In this document: piece after piece, positions 35,481 through 45,828 of the stretch
Position numbering within the stretch: position 1 is the stretch's first letter
Layout: every line of letters begins with the position of its first letter
NCBI RefSeq assembly: GCF_001277995.1
Contig: NZ_CP009220.1
Location: 744,001 to 808,000 of the forward strand
Direction: 5' to 3'
Length of the DNA: 64,000 bases
Source: Corynebacterium deserti GIMN1.010
GTDB lineage: Bacteria; Actinomycetota; Actinomycetes; Mycobacteriales; Mycobacteriaceae
The notes under the pieces: generated by a model
Told to the model about the DNA's origin: nothing
Database searches by the model: none
Seen by the model: the letters and a program-made list of their open reading frames with translations, nothing else
Made by a program: the position numbers and the translations under genes

Positions 35481-36146
35481 GTGACTACACCTGCTGAGAA
35501 CAACACCCTTAGCCCCGAGACCAAGGTAAGCATCACTGGTCGAAACGTTGAGGTACCTGATCACTTTGCGGAACGCGTGAACACCAAACTTGCAAAGATT
35601 GAGCGCCTCGACCCAACACTGACCTTCTTCCACGTTGAGCTGCAACACGAACCAAACCCTCGTCGCGCAGACGAAAGTGATCGCATTCAGATCACCGCCA
35701 CCGGTAAGGGCCACATCGCCCGCGCAGAAGCAAAAGAAGACAGCTTCTACGCAGCACTTGAAACTGCACTAGCTAAGATGGAGCGCTCCCTGCGCAAAGT
35801 CAAGGCACGTCGCAGCATCTCCCGCTCCGGTCACCGCGCTCCATTAGGTACCGGTGAAGTTGGCGCACAGTTGGTTGCCGAATCCCAAGAGGCCCGCGGC
35901 GCCGATGAACTGGGCAAGTACGATGTCGATCCATACGCAGACAAGGTCGATGACGTCATGCCAGGCCAGGTCGTACGCACCAAGACGCACCCAGCCACCC
36001 CCATGAGCGTGGACGATGCACTGTCTGAGATGGAGCTCGTTGGACACGATTTCTACCTCTTCGTCAACGAAGAAACCAACCAGCCATCGGTGGTCTACCG
36101 CCGTCACGCATTCGACTACGGACTCATTTCCCTGTCGGATTCCTAG
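35481..36146 (+). CDS. hpf: Long-form ribosome hibernation promoting factor
   Basis: A 221-aa long HPF. The N-terminal S30AE domain (VSITGRNVEVPDHFAERVNT through ALAKMERSLRKVKARR) binds the decoding site of the 30S subunit. The C-terminal tail (VVRTKTHPATPMSVDDALSE to RRHAFDYGLISLSDS) dimerises and joins two 70S ribosomes into inactive 100S particles. The GTG start follows GGGAGGAG at ideal spacing. A strong terminator follows. It precedes secA, as in mycobacteria. Confidence 0.93.
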   Translation: MTTPAENNTLSPETKVSITGRNVEVPDHFAERVNTKLAKIERLDPTLTFFHVELQHEPNPRRADESDRIQITATGKGHIARAEAKEDSFYAALETALAKMERSLRKVKARRSISRSGHRAPLGTGEVGAQLVAESQEARGADELGKYDVDPYADKVDDVMPGQVVRTKTHPATPMSVDDALSEMELVGHDFYLFVNEETNQPSVVYRRHAFDYGLISLSDS

Positions 36147-36161
36147 CAATTAAATGCTAGT

Positions 36162-36205
36162 TACCCGTCGCCCCGCAGAACCCGGGGCGACGGGTACTCT
36201 GTTTT
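36162..36205 (+). terminator. Intrinsic terminator of hpf
   Basis: TACCCGTCGCCCCG and CGGGGCGACGGGTA are perfect 14-bp arms around a 7-base loop, followed by CTCTGTTTT. It insulates secA from hpf. Confidence 0.92.
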
Positions 36206-36274
36206 AAGGAACCGTGCGTACAATATAGGTTCGTTATCAAATTTCCGTATCGCAATTTTTAAGGACGACTGCTC

Positions 36275-38818
36275 GTGTTTGGACTGTCCAAAGTGCTCCG
36301 CGTCGGCGAAGGCCGTTCCGTGAAGCGACTCCATAAGATCGCTGACCAGGTCATTGCCCGTGAAGATGACATCGCGGCACTTACCGATGAAGAGCTCAAG
36401 GCCAAGACCGCCGAGTTCAAGAAACGCCTCGACGACGGTGAAACCCTCGACGATATTTTCTACGAAGCGTTCGCCGTCGCCCGTGAAGCCTCCTGGCGCG
36501 TGCTCGGACAAAAGCACTACCACGTGCAGATCATGGGTGGTGCAGCACTCCACTTCGGCAACGTCGCCGAAATGCGCACCGGCGAAGGCAAAACGCTTAC
36601 CTGTGTGCTCCCCGCATACCTTAACGCCCTCGAAGGCAAAGGCGTTCACGTCGTCACAGTCAACGACTACCTAGCCAAGCGCGATGCCGAAATGATGGGA
36701 CGCATCCACCGCTTCCTCGGCCTCGACGTCGGAGTCATCCTCTCTGAAATGCGCCCCGATGAGCGTCGCGTTGCCTACGCCGCCGACATCACCTACGGAA
36801 CCAACAACGAACTCGGCTTCGACTACCTCCGCGACAACATGGCACGTTCCTTAAGCGACCTCGTCCAGCGCGGACACAACTACGCCATCGTCGACGAGGT
36901 TGACTCCATCCTCATCGACGAAGCCCGCACCCCACTAATCATCTCCGGTCCCGTAGACGGCACCTCGCAGTTCTACAACGTCTTCGCACAAATCGTGCCA
37001 CGCATGACCAAAGACGTGCATTACGAAGTCGACGAGCGCAAGCGCACCGTAGGCATCAAAGAAGAAGGCGTGGCATACGTTGAAGACCAACTCGGCATCG
37101 ATAACCTCTACGCACCAGAACACTCCCAGCTGGTGAGCTACCTCAACAACGCCATCAAAGCCCAAGAGCTGTTCACCCGCGACAAGGACTACATCGTGCG
37201 CAACGGTGAAGTCATGATCGTCGACGGCTTCACCGGCCGTGTCCTAGCTGGTCGACGCTACAACGAAGGCATGCACCAAGCGATCGAAGCCAAAGAAAAG
37301 GTGGAGATCAAAAACGAAAACCAAACCCTGGCGACCATCACCCTGCAGAACTACTTCCGCCTGTACACCAAACTTGCTGGCATGACCGGTACCGCGGAAA
37401 CCGAAGCCGCCGAGCTGCACCAAATTTACAAACTCGACGTCATTTCCATCCCAACCAACCGCCCGAACCAGCGCGAAGACCTTACCGACCTCGTCTACAA
37501 GACGCAGGAAGCAAAGTTCGCAGCAGTAGTGGACGACATCTCCGAACGCGTCGAAAAAGGTCAACCCGTCCTCGTTGGTACTGTCTCCGTCGAACGCTCC
37601 GAATACCTGTCCCAGCTGCTCACCAAGCGTGGCATCAAGCACAACGTGCTCAACGCCAAGCACCACGAGCAAGAAGCACAGATCGTTGCCCAGGCAGGCC
37701 TGCCAGGCGCCGTCACCGTCGCCACCAACATGGCTGGCCGCGGCACCGACATCGTGCTCGGTGGTAACCCAGAAATCCTCCTCGACATCAAGCTCCGCGA
37801 ACGCGGACTCGATCCCTTCGAAGACGAAGAAAAATACCAAGAAGCCTGGGACGCAGAACTCGCAGACATGAAACAGCGCTGTGAAGAACGAGGCGACAAA
37901 GTCCGCGAAGCCGGTGGCCTCTACGTGCTTGGCACCGAACGCCACGAATCCCGACGCATCGACAACCAGCTGCGCGGACGCTCCGCTCGACAAGGCGACC
38001 CCGGATCCACCCGCTTCTACCTCTCAATGCGCGACGACCTCATGGTCCGCTTCGTCGGCCCCACCATGGAAAACATGATGAACCGATTAAACGTCCCCGA
38101 CGACGTCCCCATCGAGTCCAAAACCGTCACCAACTCCATCAAGGGCGCACAAGCACAGGTGGAGAATCAAAACTTCGAAATGCGTAAAAACGTTCTCAAA
38201 TACGACGAAGTGATGAACGAACAGCGCAAAGTCATTTACGGCGAACGACGCGAAATCCTCGAATCCGCCGACATCTCCCGATACATCCAAAACATGATCG
38301 AAGAGACCGTCAGCGCCTACGTCGACGGCGCCACCGCCAACGGCTACGTCGAAGACTGGGACCTAGACAAACTCTGGAACGCCCTCGACGCCCTCTACGG
38401 CCCATCCATCAACTGGGCAGACCTCGTCGAAGGCAGCGAATATGGCAAACCAGGTGAACTGTCCGCAGAAGACCTCCGCACCGCACTCGTTACCGATGCA
38501 AAGAACGAATACGGAAAACTCGAAGACGCCGTCTCAGCCATCGGTGGCGAAGCGCAGATGCGCAACATCGAACGCATGGTCCTCATGCCCGTTATCGACA
38601 CCAAATGGCGCGAACACCTCTACGAGATGGACTACCTCAAAGAAGGCATCGGCCTGCGCGCCATGGCACAGCGCGACCCACTCGTGGAATACCAAAAAGA
38701 GGGTGGCGACATGTTCAACGGCATGAAAGACGGCATCAAGGAAGAAACCGTCCGCCAACTCTTCCTCCTGCGCAAGCAATTCATCAAGGAAGAAACCCCC
38801 GCTCAGCAAAACGCCTAA
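36275..38818 (+). CDS. secA: Preprotein translocase ATPase SecA (SecA1)
   Basis: An 847-aa motor that drives proteins through SecYEG. Walker A is [16 protein letters not shown] near residue 100, and the DEAD-like Walker B is [18 protein letters not shown]. The preprotein cross-linking domain, helical wing and scaffold follow, with motif [20 protein letters not shown] and motif [15 protein letters not shown]. The C-terminus stops after EETPAQQNA and lacks the zinc-binding SEC-C tail, as in other actinobacterial SecA1. The GTG start follows AAGGACG. It is much longer than neighbours and fully intact. Confidence 0.97.
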   Translation: MFGLSKVLRVGEGRSVKRLHKIADQVIAREDDIAALTDEELKAKTAEFKKRLDDGETLDDIFYEAFAVAREASWRVLGQKHYHVQIMGGAALHFGNVAEMRTGEGKTLTCVLPAYLNALEGKGVHVVTVNDYLAKRDAEMMGRIHRFLGLDVGVILSEMRPDERRVAYAADITYGTNNELGFDYLRDNMARSLSDLVQRGHNYAIVDEVDSILIDEARTPLIISGPVDGTSQFYNVFAQIVPRMTKDVHYEVDERKRTVGIKEEGVAYVEDQLGIDNLYAPEHSQLVSYLNNAIKAQELFTRDKDYIVRNGEVMIVDGFTGRVLAGRRYNEGMHQAIEAKEKVEIKNENQTLATITLQNYFRLYTKLAGMTGTAETEAAELHQIYKLDVISIPTNRPNQREDLTDLVYKTQEAKFAAVVDDISERVEKGQPVLVGTVSVERSEYLSQLLTKRGIKHNVLNAKHHEQEAQIVAQAGLPGAVTVATNMAGRGTDIVLGGNPEILLDIKLRERGLDPFEDEEKYQEAWDAELADMKQRCEERGDKVREAGGLYVLGTERHESRRIDNQLRGRSARQGDPGSTRFYLSMRDDLMVRFVGPTMENMMNRLNVPDDVPIESKTVTNSIKGAQAQVENQNFEMRKNVLKYDEVMNEQRKVIYGERREILESADISRYIQNMIEETVSAYVDGATANGYVEDWDLDKLWNALDALYGPSINWADLVEGSEYGKPGELSAEDLRTALVTDAKNEYGKLEDAVSAIGGEAQMRNIERMVLMPVIDTKWREHLYEMDYLKEGIGLRAMAQRDPLVEYQKEGGDMFNGMKDGIKEETVRQLFLLRKQFIKEETPAQQNA

Positions 38819-38823
38819 GACTC

Positions 38824-39204
38824 CTAGGTCAGCACCCTGAAGTTCAGCATCCGCCATACGCCGCCCGAGATAGCCAGTCGGGCGGCGTATGCCGTTCTTT
38901 TCGAACCCACCGCCAGACTGCCACACACCTCCGCATAGCCATCACGCAATTGGATATGAAACGTCAACAACTCCGCCGCCTCAACACCACGCTTCAAGCG
39001 AGAAGAAATGTGGGCGCGGACGGCGGCGTCGAAAAGCTTAGGCGTTAAATGGGCAACCGGCCGCAACCCAAATGCCGAATCCAACGCGACCCGCACCAGC
39101 GCTGACACCTCGCGCGGCACCTCCGGCTGCGCGGCGATCGCCTGAGTCAACGGATCTGGCACAAGATACAACAAATGTGTAAAACCGGGAATTGGAACAA
39201 GCAC
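38824..39204 (-). CDS. Rv3235-family protein
   Basis: A 126-aa protein of the actinobacterial Rv3235 family. Family features are the Ala/Arg-rich helix REVSALVRVALDSAFGLRPV, the strand VRAHISSRLKRGVEAAELLT and a C-terminal 'cGs..vg.R..A.AarL' block reading VCGSLAVGSKRTAYAARLAI. It is convergent with secA, 5 bp from its stop. Function is unknown. One motif copy (39025-39037) is inside it. Confidence 0.78.
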   Translation of the reverse strand: MLVPIPGFTHLLYLVPDPLTQAIAAQPEVPREVSALVRVALDSAFGLRPVAHLTPKLFDAAVRAHISSRLKRGVEAAELLTFHIQLRDGYAEVCGSLAVGSKRTAYAARLAISGGVWRMLNFRVLT

Positions 39205-39320
39205 AACAAAACTCCTTGAGACGAAAACTCAAGGTAAAAACAAGCCACCCCAAACTGTGCGACAATCAAAACACAGATACATACTATTATGTCACGAGAG
39301 AACAAAAAGAAAGGGATAAA

Positions 39321-39731
39321 ATGCGCGGATTAATTTTGGACTACGCCGGAGTACTCGACGGAACAGACGAGGACCAACGCCGCTGGCGCAACCTCCTTGC
39401 AGCAGCAAAGAAAAACGGAGTCGGCACCGCCGTACTCAGCAACGACCCAGGCGGATTCGGCGCAGCGCCAATCCGAGAACTCGAAACCAACGGAATAGTG
39501 GACAAAGTGCTGCTCTCAGGCGAAATCGGCGTCGAAAAGCCCGACGAAGCCGCTTTCCAGGCCGCCGCAGAAGCCATCGACCTCCCCATGCGTGACTGCG
39601 TGCTTGTCGACGATTCCATCCTCAACGTCCGCGGCGCCGTCGAAGCCGGACTCGTCGGCGTCTACTACCAACAATTCGACCGCGCAGTCGTAGAAATCGT
39701 CGGCCTCTTCGGCCTCGAAGGAGAATTCTAA
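39321..39731 (+). CDS. HAD-superfamily hydrolase (HAD-IA like)
   Basis: A 136-aa HAD-like protein, short for the superfamily. Motif I reads LILDYAGVLDG, where the usual second Asp of DxD is Ala-Gly, so classic phosphatase chemistry is doubtful. Motif II-type AVLSNDPGG, the motif III Lys in GVEKPDEAAFQAA, and motif IV LVDDSILNVRGAVEAGLVGV are present. ATG 39321 has AAAGGG upstream; the longer frame to 39192 has no homology. TTG-started DUF6912 follows after 2 bases, so the two are co-translated. Confidence 0.78.
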   Translation: MRGLILDYAGVLDGTDEDQRRWRNLLAAAKKNGVGTAVLSNDPGGFGAAPIRELETNGIVDKVLLSGEIGVEKPDEAAFQAAAEAIDLPMRDCVLVDDSILNVRGAVEAGLVGVYYQQFDRAVVEIVGLFGLEGEF

Positions 39732-39733
39732 CC

Positions 39734-40240
39734 TTGCGCGTTTACATCCCAGCCACCTTCGCCACCCTCCGCGGACTCAACGAATCCGGCGTCATCACCG
39801 CACGCTCCGGATACGGCTTCGCAGTCACCCCAGCACTCATCGAGTACTACACCGAAGGCGACGAAGAAGAAATCGCACACGCCGCCTTCCAAGACGCAGC
39901 CGAAGCCTCCATCCGACTCCTCGCCATCGGCGACGAAGAAACCTTCCCATACCGCCGAGTCGTCGTATCCGTCGACGTCGACGACAGCATCGTCACCTAC
40001 CAACCAGAAAACGGTGAATCCGTCGTCAAACTAAGCCCAGCACACATCAACCTCGTCGACGTCGCCGCCATTCACATCGACGTCGAAGCCTCCGAAGCTG
40101 ACACCAAAAAAGCCATCGAAGTCATCGACGAAGCAGATCTGGGCCAAGAAGACGCCGAACTCACCGTCGGAGACGCCCAAGACAACTTCATGGCCTGGTA
40201 CGACCCCGAAGAGCTGCCCTTCCTCATCGAACTGCTCTAA
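39734..40240 (+). CDS. DUF6912 family protein
   Basis: A 168-aa actinobacterial protein beginning with a TTG codon (MRVYIPATFATLRGLNESGV). Family blocks are GYGFAVTPALIEYYTEGDEE and the acidic middle with VVVSVDVDDSIVTY. It has no membrane segment. The HAD-like gene before it and rsgA (convergent, 1 bp away) form a conserved neighbourhood in Mycobacteriales. Function unknown. Confidence 0.75.
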   Translation: MRVYIPATFATLRGLNESGVITARSGYGFAVTPALIEYYTEGDEEEIAHAAFQDAAEASIRLLAIGDEETFPYRRVVVSVDVDDSIVTYQPENGESVVKLSPAHINLVDVAAIHIDVEASEADTKKAIEVIDEADLGQEDAELTVGDAQDNFMAWYDPEELPFLIELL

Positions 40241-40241
40241 C

Positions 40242-41231
40242 CTACATATCCCACGCGTCGTTACTGCGAAGCGCCACAAGAAGCGCACGCACCGCCTCGA
40301 CACGACGCGCACTCGCACCCTCCAACTGATCCAAACCACACCCCGGATCAGCCGGAGGCCCCAAGTGCGAACACCCACGCGGACAATCCTCCGCTGCCAA
40401 TGCGAGATCATCAAATACCCGAACCACGGTATCCGCATCCACATGCGCCAAACCAAACGACCGAATACCGGGCGTATCGATAATCCACCCATCATCTAGC
40501 GGCAGAGCAACCGACTGAGTCGACGTATGCCGACCCTTGCCAACACCCGACACCTCACCCGTCTCACGATCCGCATCCGGCACCAAACGATTCACCAACG
40601 TCGACTTACCGACACCAGAATGGCCAATCAACGCCGTAATATGCCCGTGGACAACCTCCAACACAGGATCCAATGGATCATCCACACCACACACCACAAC
40701 CGGCACCTCAAGCGCCTCAAACTCCGCAGCAAACTCCGACGGATCCGCCAAATCAGACTTCGTCAAACACAAAATTGGCTGCAAATTACCCACAAACGCA
40801 GCGATCAAAGCACGCTCGACGAAACCCGCCCGAGGCGGCGGATCCGCCACCGCAGACACAATCAACAACTGATCCGCGTTGGCAACCACGATGCGTTCAT
40901 AAGGATCGGTGTCATCAGCCGTCCGACGAAGCACACTTGTGCGCTCTTCAAGCCGAACGATACGAGCGAGGGAACCAGGTCGACCCGACGTATCGCCGAC
41001 CACCCCCACGCGATCGCCGACCTCAATGGCAGTGCGGCCAAGCTCACGAGCACGCATCGTAACAATCGCATCGTCGCGACCGTCAAGAACCACGCCCCAA
41101 CGACCGCGGTCCTTAGTGACAACCATGCCTACGAGAGCATCGTCATGCGAAGGACGATCCTTGGTGCGAGGACGAGTGCCTTTGCCAGGGCGGACTCGAA
41201 CATCGGATTCGTCGTAGCTGCGTCTAGCCAA
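40242..41231 (-). CDS. rsgA: Ribosome small-subunit GTPase RsgA
   Basis: A 329-aa circularly permuted GTPase that checks 30S maturation. After a basic N-terminal tail and OB fold, the G motifs appear in the permuted order G4 (LTKSDL), then G1 [21 protein letters not shown]2 and G3 (DTPGIR). The C-terminal zinc knuckle is [20 protein letters not shown] (Cys-x4-Cys-His-x7-Cys form). I chose TTG 41231 because GGGAGG is 8 bases upstream and the tail after it is typical; it overlaps the end of aroA by 8 bases. Longer frames up to 41408 lack homology. Confidence 0.9.
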   Translation of the reverse strand: MARRSYDESDVRVRPGKGTRPRTKDRPSHDDALVGMVVTKDRGRWGVVLDGRDDAIVTMRARELGRTAIEVGDRVGVVGDTSGRPGSLARIVRLEERTSVLRRTADDTDPYERIVVANADQLLIVSAVADPPPRAGFVERALIAAFVGNLQPILCLTKSDLADPSEFAAEFEALEVPVVVCGVDDPLDPVLEVVHGHITALIGHSGVGKSTLVNRLVPDADRETGEVSGVGKGRHTSTQSVALPLDDGWIIDTPGIRSFGLAHVDADTVVRVFDDLALAAEDCPRGCSHLGPPADPGCGLDQLEGASARRVEAVRALLVALRSNDAWDM

Positions 41232-42507
41232 CCATTTCCTCCCATAGCTTCTCAAAGCCCGGGAAGGTCTTTGAGGTCGTTTGGATATCTTCAACCTGCA
41301 CACCGTCGACAACAAGGCCGATGATCGCACCAGCAGTGGCCATGCGGTGATCTGCATACGAATGCCACACGTCGCCGTGAAGGGTGGCTGGTTCGATGAG
41401 CAAGCCATCCTTCAGCTCGGTGCACTTGCCACCAAGACGGTTGATTTCCGTAGTCAACGCTGCGAGTCGATCGGTTTCGTGGCCACGCAGATGCGCAATA
41501 CCAGTCAGTCGGGATTCGGTAGTGGCCAGAGCTGCGAGAGCTGCAACCGTTGGGGTGAGCTCGCCGATGTCAGACATGTCGATCTGAATTCCCTTAAGTG
41601 ACACCGGGCCAGTAACTGCGAGATCGAAGCTATCACCAGTGGAAATCAGCTCGACAGCGCAGCCCATCTGCTCAAGGATTGAACGAATCGCATCACCTGG
41701 CTGGGTAGTTTGAATCGGCCAATGCTTGATAGTGACGGTGCCACCGGTAACAGCAGCTGCCGCCAAAAATGGTGTGGCGTTGGACAGATCAGGCTCAATG
41801 CGCCATTTCTTGCCTTGGATCTCACCGGGGTGAACAGTCCACTGGTTTTCAGAGACTTCGACCTGTACACCGGCTTCGCGGAGCATGGCAACTGTCATCT
41901 CGATATGTGGCATGCTCGGGAGGCGTCCACCAATGTGCTTAACGGTGACGCCATTCGCAAAGCGTGCCGCAGAGAGCAAAAGGCCAGAGACGAACTGTGA
42001 GGATCCAGATGCGTCGATTTCTACAACGCCACCTTCAGGGATTTCACCAGCCTTAACTGTGAAAGGAAGGCTGTTGTTATCAACGTCTACGCCCAAAGTT
42101 CGCAGGGCATCAAGGATGCTGGTCATGGGACGAACTCGTGCTTGAGGGTCGCCGTCGAAATGCACTGGCCCGTTGGCAAATGCTGCAACGGGAGGCAGAA
42201 AGCGCATGACGGTGCCGGCAAGGCCACAGTCAACGGAACCTTCAGTGAGCTGTCCAGGCTCAACGTGGTAGCGATCAACAGCTTGCTCCGTGATGGTGAC
42301 GCCGAGGCTACGAAGTCCGTTGGTCATGAGATCGGTGTCTCGACTGCGGAGGACGTCCAGGATGGTTGAGGGACCGGATGCCAGCGCGGCCAAGATCAGA
42401 GCGCGGTTGGTAATTGATTTGGAACCAGGGATTGCCTGATCCCACACAATAGGGCCGCGAGCGTGCGGAGCATCCCAAATGGGCAAAGAGATAGACGAAT
42501 CAGTCAC
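41224..42507 (-). CDS. aroA: 5-enolpyruvylshikimate-3-phosphate synthase
   Basis: A 427-aa EPSP synthase of the shikimate pathway. It joins PEP and shikimate-3-phosphate. Conserved blocks are [20 protein letters not shown] (substrate Lys/Arg near residue 25) and [19 protein letters not shown]. The motif LAGTVMRF differs from the common G-A class I wording (LGNAGTAMRP) but matches actinobacterial forms. [19 protein letters not shown] and [15 protein letters not shown] are near the C-terminus. GTG 42507 lies 7 bases after a TATTAT -10, predicting a leaderless message; an ATG at 42516 would overlap the -10. It is divergent from the SRAP gene. Confidence 0.93.
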   Translation of the reverse strand: MTDSSISLPIWDAPHARGPIVWDQAIPGSKSITNRALILAALASGPSTILDVLRSRDTDLMTNGLRSLGVTITEQAVDRYHVEPGQLTEGSVDCGLAGTVMRFLPPVAAFANGPVHFDGDPQARVRPMTSILDALRTLGVDVDNNSLPFTVKAGEIPEGGVVEIDASGSSQFVSGLLLSAARFANGVTVKHIGGRLPSMPHIEMTVAMLREAGVQVEVSENQWTVHPGEIQGKKWRIEPDLSNATPFLAAAAVTGGTVTIKHWPIQTTQPGDAIRSILEQMGCAVELISTGDSFDLAVTGPVSLKGIQIDMSDIGELTPTVAALAALATTESRLTGIAHLRGHETDRLAALTTEINRLGGKCTELKDGLLIEPATLHGDVWHSYADHRMATAGAIIGLVVDGVQVEDIQTTSKTFPGFEKLWEEMVG

Positions 42508-42513
42508 ACAGAC

Positions 42514-42521
42514 CATAATAG
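42514..42521. promoter_or_regulatory. Symmetrical bidirectional -10 element shared by aroA and the SRAP gene
   Basis: The plus strand reads CATAAT (42514-42519) and the minus strand TATTAT (42520-42515). The distance from the box to the start codon is 7 bases on each side: ATG 42527 (plus) and GTG 42507 (minus). Both messages would be leaderless and the two RNA polymerases would compete for one melted site. Confidence 0.7.
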
Positions 42522-42526
42522 ATGTT

Positions 42527-43168
42527 ATGTGTGGAAGATTTGTTTTGTTCACCACCGGTGATTCGCTTCTCGAGGCCGCTGAGGAAGCGGTTGGGCGACC
42601 CGTGACCGCGCCTCAGGGAACTCCTGGACCCCGGTACAACTTGGCGCCGACCCAGATTGTGCCGATTGTGCGACCAGCGGAGGAGATGCTGTTGGAGCCA
42701 GCACGGTGGGGACTGTTCCCACATTGGAAAAAGGATGACTCAGGGCCTCCTTTGTTTAATGCGCGTGGGGAGACTGTTGCGGAGAAACCGTCGTTTCGCG
42801 ACGCTTTCAAGGGGCAGCGGTGCGTGATTCCGATGGATGGCTATTACGAATGGCATAAGAAGAAACCTCACTTTGTGTCGTTGGGTGATGAAGTAATGTG
42901 GGCTGCTGGCTTGTGGTCAACGGGATTGGATCAACTGTCGACGACCATTGTGACGACAGAATCCATTGAGCCGATCGCGTGGCTGCACAATCGGTTGCCT
43001 CGTTTCCTTGAACACGACGAGATTGAGCAGTGGCTGTTTGGGCCTGCGGATGCAGCGAAAGAGATGCTTCACCCTGTGTCTAAGGAGTGGGTTGAGAAGT
43101 TGAGTATTCGAGAGGTGTCCTCGGATGTTGGCAATGTGAGGAACGACCACGCAGGGCTGCTGGACTAA
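42527..43168 (+). CDS. SRAP / HMCES (YedK) family DNA-protein crosslink protein
   Basis: A 213-aa SOS-response-associated peptidase family protein. Met-Cys at the start (MCGRFVL) supplies Cys2, which forms a thiazolidine with abasic sites in single-stranded DNA after Met removal. Other active-site parts are the Asn in [12 protein letters not shown], the Glu in [10 protein letters not shown] and a His near HNRLPRF. I chose ATG 42527 since Cys2 must be next to Met. It shields abasic sites at replication forks and suits the DNA-repair genes downstream. It ends 4 bases inside the convergent HNH gene's 3' end. Confidence 0.92.
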   Translation: MCGRFVLFTTGDSLLEAAEEAVGRPVTAPQGTPGPRYNLAPTQIVPIVRPAEEMLLEPARWGLFPHWKKDDSGPPLFNARGETVAEKPSFRDAFKGQRCVIPMDGYYEWHKKKPHFVSLGDEVMWAAGLWSTGLDQLSTTIVTTESIEPIAWLHNRLPRFLEHDEIEQWLFGPADAAKEMLHPVSKEWVEKLSIREVSSDVGNVRNDHAGLLD

Positions 43169-44277
43169 GCAGCGACCTTGCGCTCCATGTACGCGCCAAA
43201 CTTGGTGCCCCATGTTCTATGCGACCTTGATAATGGGCCATCGGGGACCGATCGAATCGGGATCCCATCTATGACGAACAGTATTGTTCCATCGGGTAAT
43301 GGGTAGCATTCCAACCTTCCATCGGTTTTTTGATTGTGGTGGAAGACACACAGTGGGTGAATGTTCCACGGAGTTGTTGGACCGCCCTGCGCCCACGGAA
43401 TAATGTGGTCCAGCTGGCATTGGTCAACATGAACATTGCATCCAGGCACGCTGCACGTGGTGTGCCGACCTTTGATCAATGTTCGTATTTTCTTAGTTGG
43501 TTGATATTGCTTGGTGTAGGAACACATTTCGTTGTCCAATTCTTGGGTGCATATAATGCGGTTCTTCCAGAATTCCATTTGTTGTTTGGTCAGCCAGGTG
43601 CCACCTTCGAGGTATTCAGGCGTTCCGTCGGTGCCGTAGGTGTTCAGGACCACCTTGGTGTCGAGGCCTCGCACAATGTTGAGCAAGGCAGCACCTAGGG
43701 ACGTCTTTTTATCTTTGGCCATCTGCTCGAGCGCAGCTTGGACCTCAGTTGCTTCGCTATCGGAAGCATCCAGAGTGATGCTGATGCTGCCCCGACGATT
43801 CCGGCGGAAGCGGAGGGCATCCTTGGCTTCGGTAGGGGAAGGTTCATCAATTGGGCAATAGTGCGATATGAATTTTCGCATCATCGCGGAAATTGAGGTG
43901 GCTTGAGGCAGACATTGGTCCTCTGTGGTGGGAGTGAGGTAATTGACAAGGTAGGCGTCGAAAAGCTCTCTTTTCTCTTTTGGCACTTTTTTGCCGGCCT
44001 TGGTGATGGCATTAATACGCGCCATATCGAGATGGCCAAGCTTTTCGACGAGATTGAGGAAGTTTGGAATTTGTGGCAGAAAACATACACTGAACAGGCA
44101 CGCAGCAATCAGCTTTCGTGACAGCCCAGTTCGGGCACAGATTTTGTTAATTGAGGTTGCTAAATCCTCGTCATCGCTGGGGCGTAGGCGCCGCCAAAAT
44201 TCAAGGTCTCGCCGATTGGCTTTCACAATTTCGGTGCTGACGGGATCATTCGGATTGTTAACGGTGTAGTAGAACAT
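43165..44277 (-). CDS. DUF222 / HNH endonuclease domain protein
   Basis: A 370-aa protein of the actinobacterial 13E12-like group: an N-terminal DUF222-like helical region (about residues 20-240) and a C-terminal HNH nuclease domain. The HNH block carries [20 protein letters not shown] (zinc Cys pairs and catalytic His) and [17 protein letters not shown]. Such genes occur in many near-identical copies in corynebacteria and may be mobile or involved in recombination; the exact role is unknown. ATG 44277 has GAAGGAG upstream. Two motif copies lie inside (43954-43966 and 44040-44050). Confidence 0.85.
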   Translation of the reverse strand: MFYYTVNNPNDPVSTEIVKANRRDLEFWRRLRPSDDEDLATSINKICARTGLSRKLIAACLFSVCFLPQIPNFLNLVEKLGHLDMARINAITKAGKKVPKEKRELFDAYLVNYLTPTTEDQCLPQATSISAMMRKFISHYCPIDEPSPTEAKDALRFRRNRRGSISITLDASDSEATEVQAALEQMAKDKKTSLGAALLNIVRGLDTKVVLNTYGTDGTPEYLEGGTWLTKQQMEFWKNRIICTQELDNEMCSYTKQYQPTKKIRTLIKGRHTTCSVPGCNVHVDQCQLDHIIPWAQGGPTTPWNIHPLCVFHHNQKTDGRLECYPLPDGTILFVIDGIPIRSVPDGPLSRSHRTWGTKFGAYMERKVAA

Positions 44278-44443
44278 TTCTTCTCCTTCGAGTTGTTTTG
44301 ATACAAATGTTCTAACTCGCAGGTGCGACACGTGGGGGTATCTCATTGTCTATTGCACGCTCAGGTACGTTAAGCACTACCCCCGAGAGGTCACTTTTCC
44401 GATCAACGTAGAATGGGCAAGACGCATTTTCGAAAGGGGCCAC

Positions 44444-45064
44444 ATGGCTGAAAACCGAACCGGCACAGTCGACGGAGACGCGCTGGCTGCCCGCTTTGAA
44501 GAGGAGGCTCTGCCACTCCTTGACCAGCTCTATGGCGGCGCGCTGCGTATGACGCGCAATCCTGCTGATGCGGAAGATCTGGTGCAAGATACGTACGTCA
44601 AGGCGTACCAGGCGTTCGCGAGCTTCAAGCCAGGCACAAATTTGAAGGCTTGGCTTTACCGAATCATGACCAATACATACATCAATATGTATAGGAAGAA
44701 GCAGCGCCAACCATCGCAAACATCAGCCGATGAAATTACCGATTACCAGTTGGTGGAATCGCAATCTCACGCCTCGACAGGGCTGGAATCAGCAGAAGTT
44801 GAAGCCTTGAAGCATCTGCCTGATGGAAAAATTGGTGATGCGATGAACCAACTCAGCCCGGAATATCGGATGGTGGTTTATTATGCCGATGTAGAGGATC
44901 TGGCATATAAAGAAATCGCCGAGATCATGGATGTTCCATTGGGAACTGTCATGTCCCGACTCCATCGTGGAAGAAAACAGCTTCGTGGAATGTTAAAGGA
45001 AGTAGCGAAGGAACAAGGCATCGGTCTTGAACACCCGGACATGAAGAAAAATTCGGAGGCATAG
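44444..45064 (+). CDS. sigH: ECF sigma factor SigH
   Basis: A 206-aa group-4 sigma factor. Region 2 contains [20 protein letters not shown] and [20 protein letters not shown] (the -10 contacts), and region 4 has [20 protein letters not shown] and [17 protein letters not shown] (the -35 HTH). SigH governs heat, oxidative and disulfide stress in C. glutamicum, including trx, clp and whcE genes. It is encoded with its anti-sigma partner directly after it (2-bp gap). GAAAGGGG before ATG 44444 is a good ribosome-binding site. Confidence 0.95.
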   Translation: MAENRTGTVDGDALAARFEEEALPLLDQLYGGALRMTRNPADAEDLVQDTYVKAYQAFASFKPGTNLKAWLYRIMTNTYINMYRKKQRQPSQTSADEITDYQLVESQSHASTGLESAEVEALKHLPDGKIGDAMNQLSPEYRMVVYYADVEDLAYKEIAEIMDVPLGTVMSRLHRGRKQLRGMLKEVAKEQGIGLEHPDMKKNSEA

Positions 45065-45066
45065 AA

Positions 45067-45336
45067 ATGACGAATCTCAAACGAGGCGACTCGCACGGGG
45101 AGTGTGGCTGCCCTGAATTCTTCGACGAAATGCACCAGCTTCTCGACGACCAACTTGATGCCTCAGCCTGCGAACGTCTGCGCACCCACGCGGCAGGATG
45201 TCCCAAGTGCCAACAGCTTCTGGAAGCAGAGTCGGAGTTTCGCAGTCTCCTCCGCAAATGCTGCTGCGAAGAAGCACCTGTTGAGCTTCGGCAGCGAATT
45301 TCTTACAGTATTCGCATCGAATACCGAGAAGGATAA
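45067..45336 (+). CDS. rshA: Anti-sigma factor RshA (zinc-associated)
   Basis: An 89-aa ZAS-family protein. The redox switch HxxxCxxC reads HAAGCPKCQ (about residues 40-48), with an N-terminal Cys pair (CGCPEF) and a C-terminal CCCEE cluster. The helix DEMHQLLDDQLDASACERLR fits the sigma-binding fold. When oxidised it should release SigH. GGAGGCATAGAA before the ATG overlaps the end of sigH, so the stoichiometry is coupled. A strong bidirectional terminator follows. Confidence 0.93.
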   Translation: MTNLKRGDSHGECGCPEFFDEMHQLLDDQLDASACERLRTHAAGCPKCQQLLEAESEFRSLLRKCCCEEAPVELRQRISYSIRIEYREG

Positions 45337-45340
45337 AAAG

Positions 45341-45378
45341 AACCGCCAGGAAGAAAATTTCTTCCTGGCGGTTAACTC
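45341..45378. terminator. Bidirectional terminator between rshA and the bL37 gene
   Basis: AACCGCCAGGAAG and CTTCCTGGCGGTT are perfect 13-bp arms; CTCTTTTTT follows on the plus side. It serves rshA on the plus strand, with the small ribosomal protein gene ending beside it on the minus strand. Confidence 0.9.
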
Positions 45379-45382
45379 TTTT

Positions 45383-45457
45383 TTAAGAGTTAGGGCGGCG
45401 TCCGTGGTTCGCGCCCTTCTTGCGACGATCCTTACGCTTGCGTCCTCGCTTGCTCAT
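45383..45457 (-). CDS. Small basic ribosomal protein bL37 (24 aa)
   Basis: The frame codes MSKRGRKRKDRRKKGANHGR followed by RPNS and a stop. Thirteen of 24 residues are Lys or Arg. It matches the tiny AURKAIP1/COX24-type protein found in actinobacterial 50S structures as bL37, conserved next to sigH/rshA and whiB1 in Mycobacteriales. AAGGAGGACTC gives a near-perfect Shine-Dalgarno 3-4 bases from ATG 45457. It is below the size most gene callers accept. Confidence 0.93.
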   Translation of the reverse strand: MSKRGRKRKDRRKKGANHGRRPNS

Positions 45458-45567
45458 GAGTCCTCCTTATAGTTCAAATGTTGATCAACTGTAGATACTT
45501 TAGCGGGTGCCCATCAGCGGAACAAAGACGAGGTTGCGCAGCGGGAAAATATTAGATTGTGTGCAGT

Positions 45568-45828
45568 TTATACAGCGATGCGTGCACGGCCGCGACCGCG
45601 GTTCTTGCGACGCTTGAGAGCGCGACGCTCATCTTCGCTCATGCCACCCCATACGCCAGCATCCTGACCGGTCTCAAGTGCCCATGCGAGGCACTGTGAG
45701 GTAACTGGGCAGCGGTTGCAGACCATCTTTGCAGATGCGATCTGTGCGAGTGCTGGGCCTGAGTTGCCGACTGGGAAGAACAGTTCAGGATCCTCTTCAC
45801 GGCAGATTGCCTCGTGGCGCCAATCCAT
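45568..45828 (-). CDS. whcE: WhiB-family regulator WhcE (WhiB1-like)
   Basis: An 86-aa WhiB protein. The [4Fe-4S] cysteines are in AICREEDPELFFPV and MVCNRCPVTSQCLAWAL; the GVWGGMSEDERRALKRRKNR end gives the turn and basic tail. By orthology it is the WhiB1 type. WhcE supports oxidative- and heat-stress responses in C. glutamicum and its gene depends on SigH, encoded just upstream on the other strand. AAGGAG precedes ATG 45828. Its promoter region has two palindromes. Confidence 0.95.
   Translation of the reverse strand: MDWRHEAICREEDPELFFPVGNSGPALAQIASAKMVCNRCPVTSQCLAWALETGQDAGVWGGMSEDERRALKRRKNRGRGRARIAV

Noticed and set aside
37244..37993. 249-codon minus-strand frame inside secA
   Set aside because: Antisense shadow; Val/Phe/Asp-rich composition arises from the codon use of the complementary strand.
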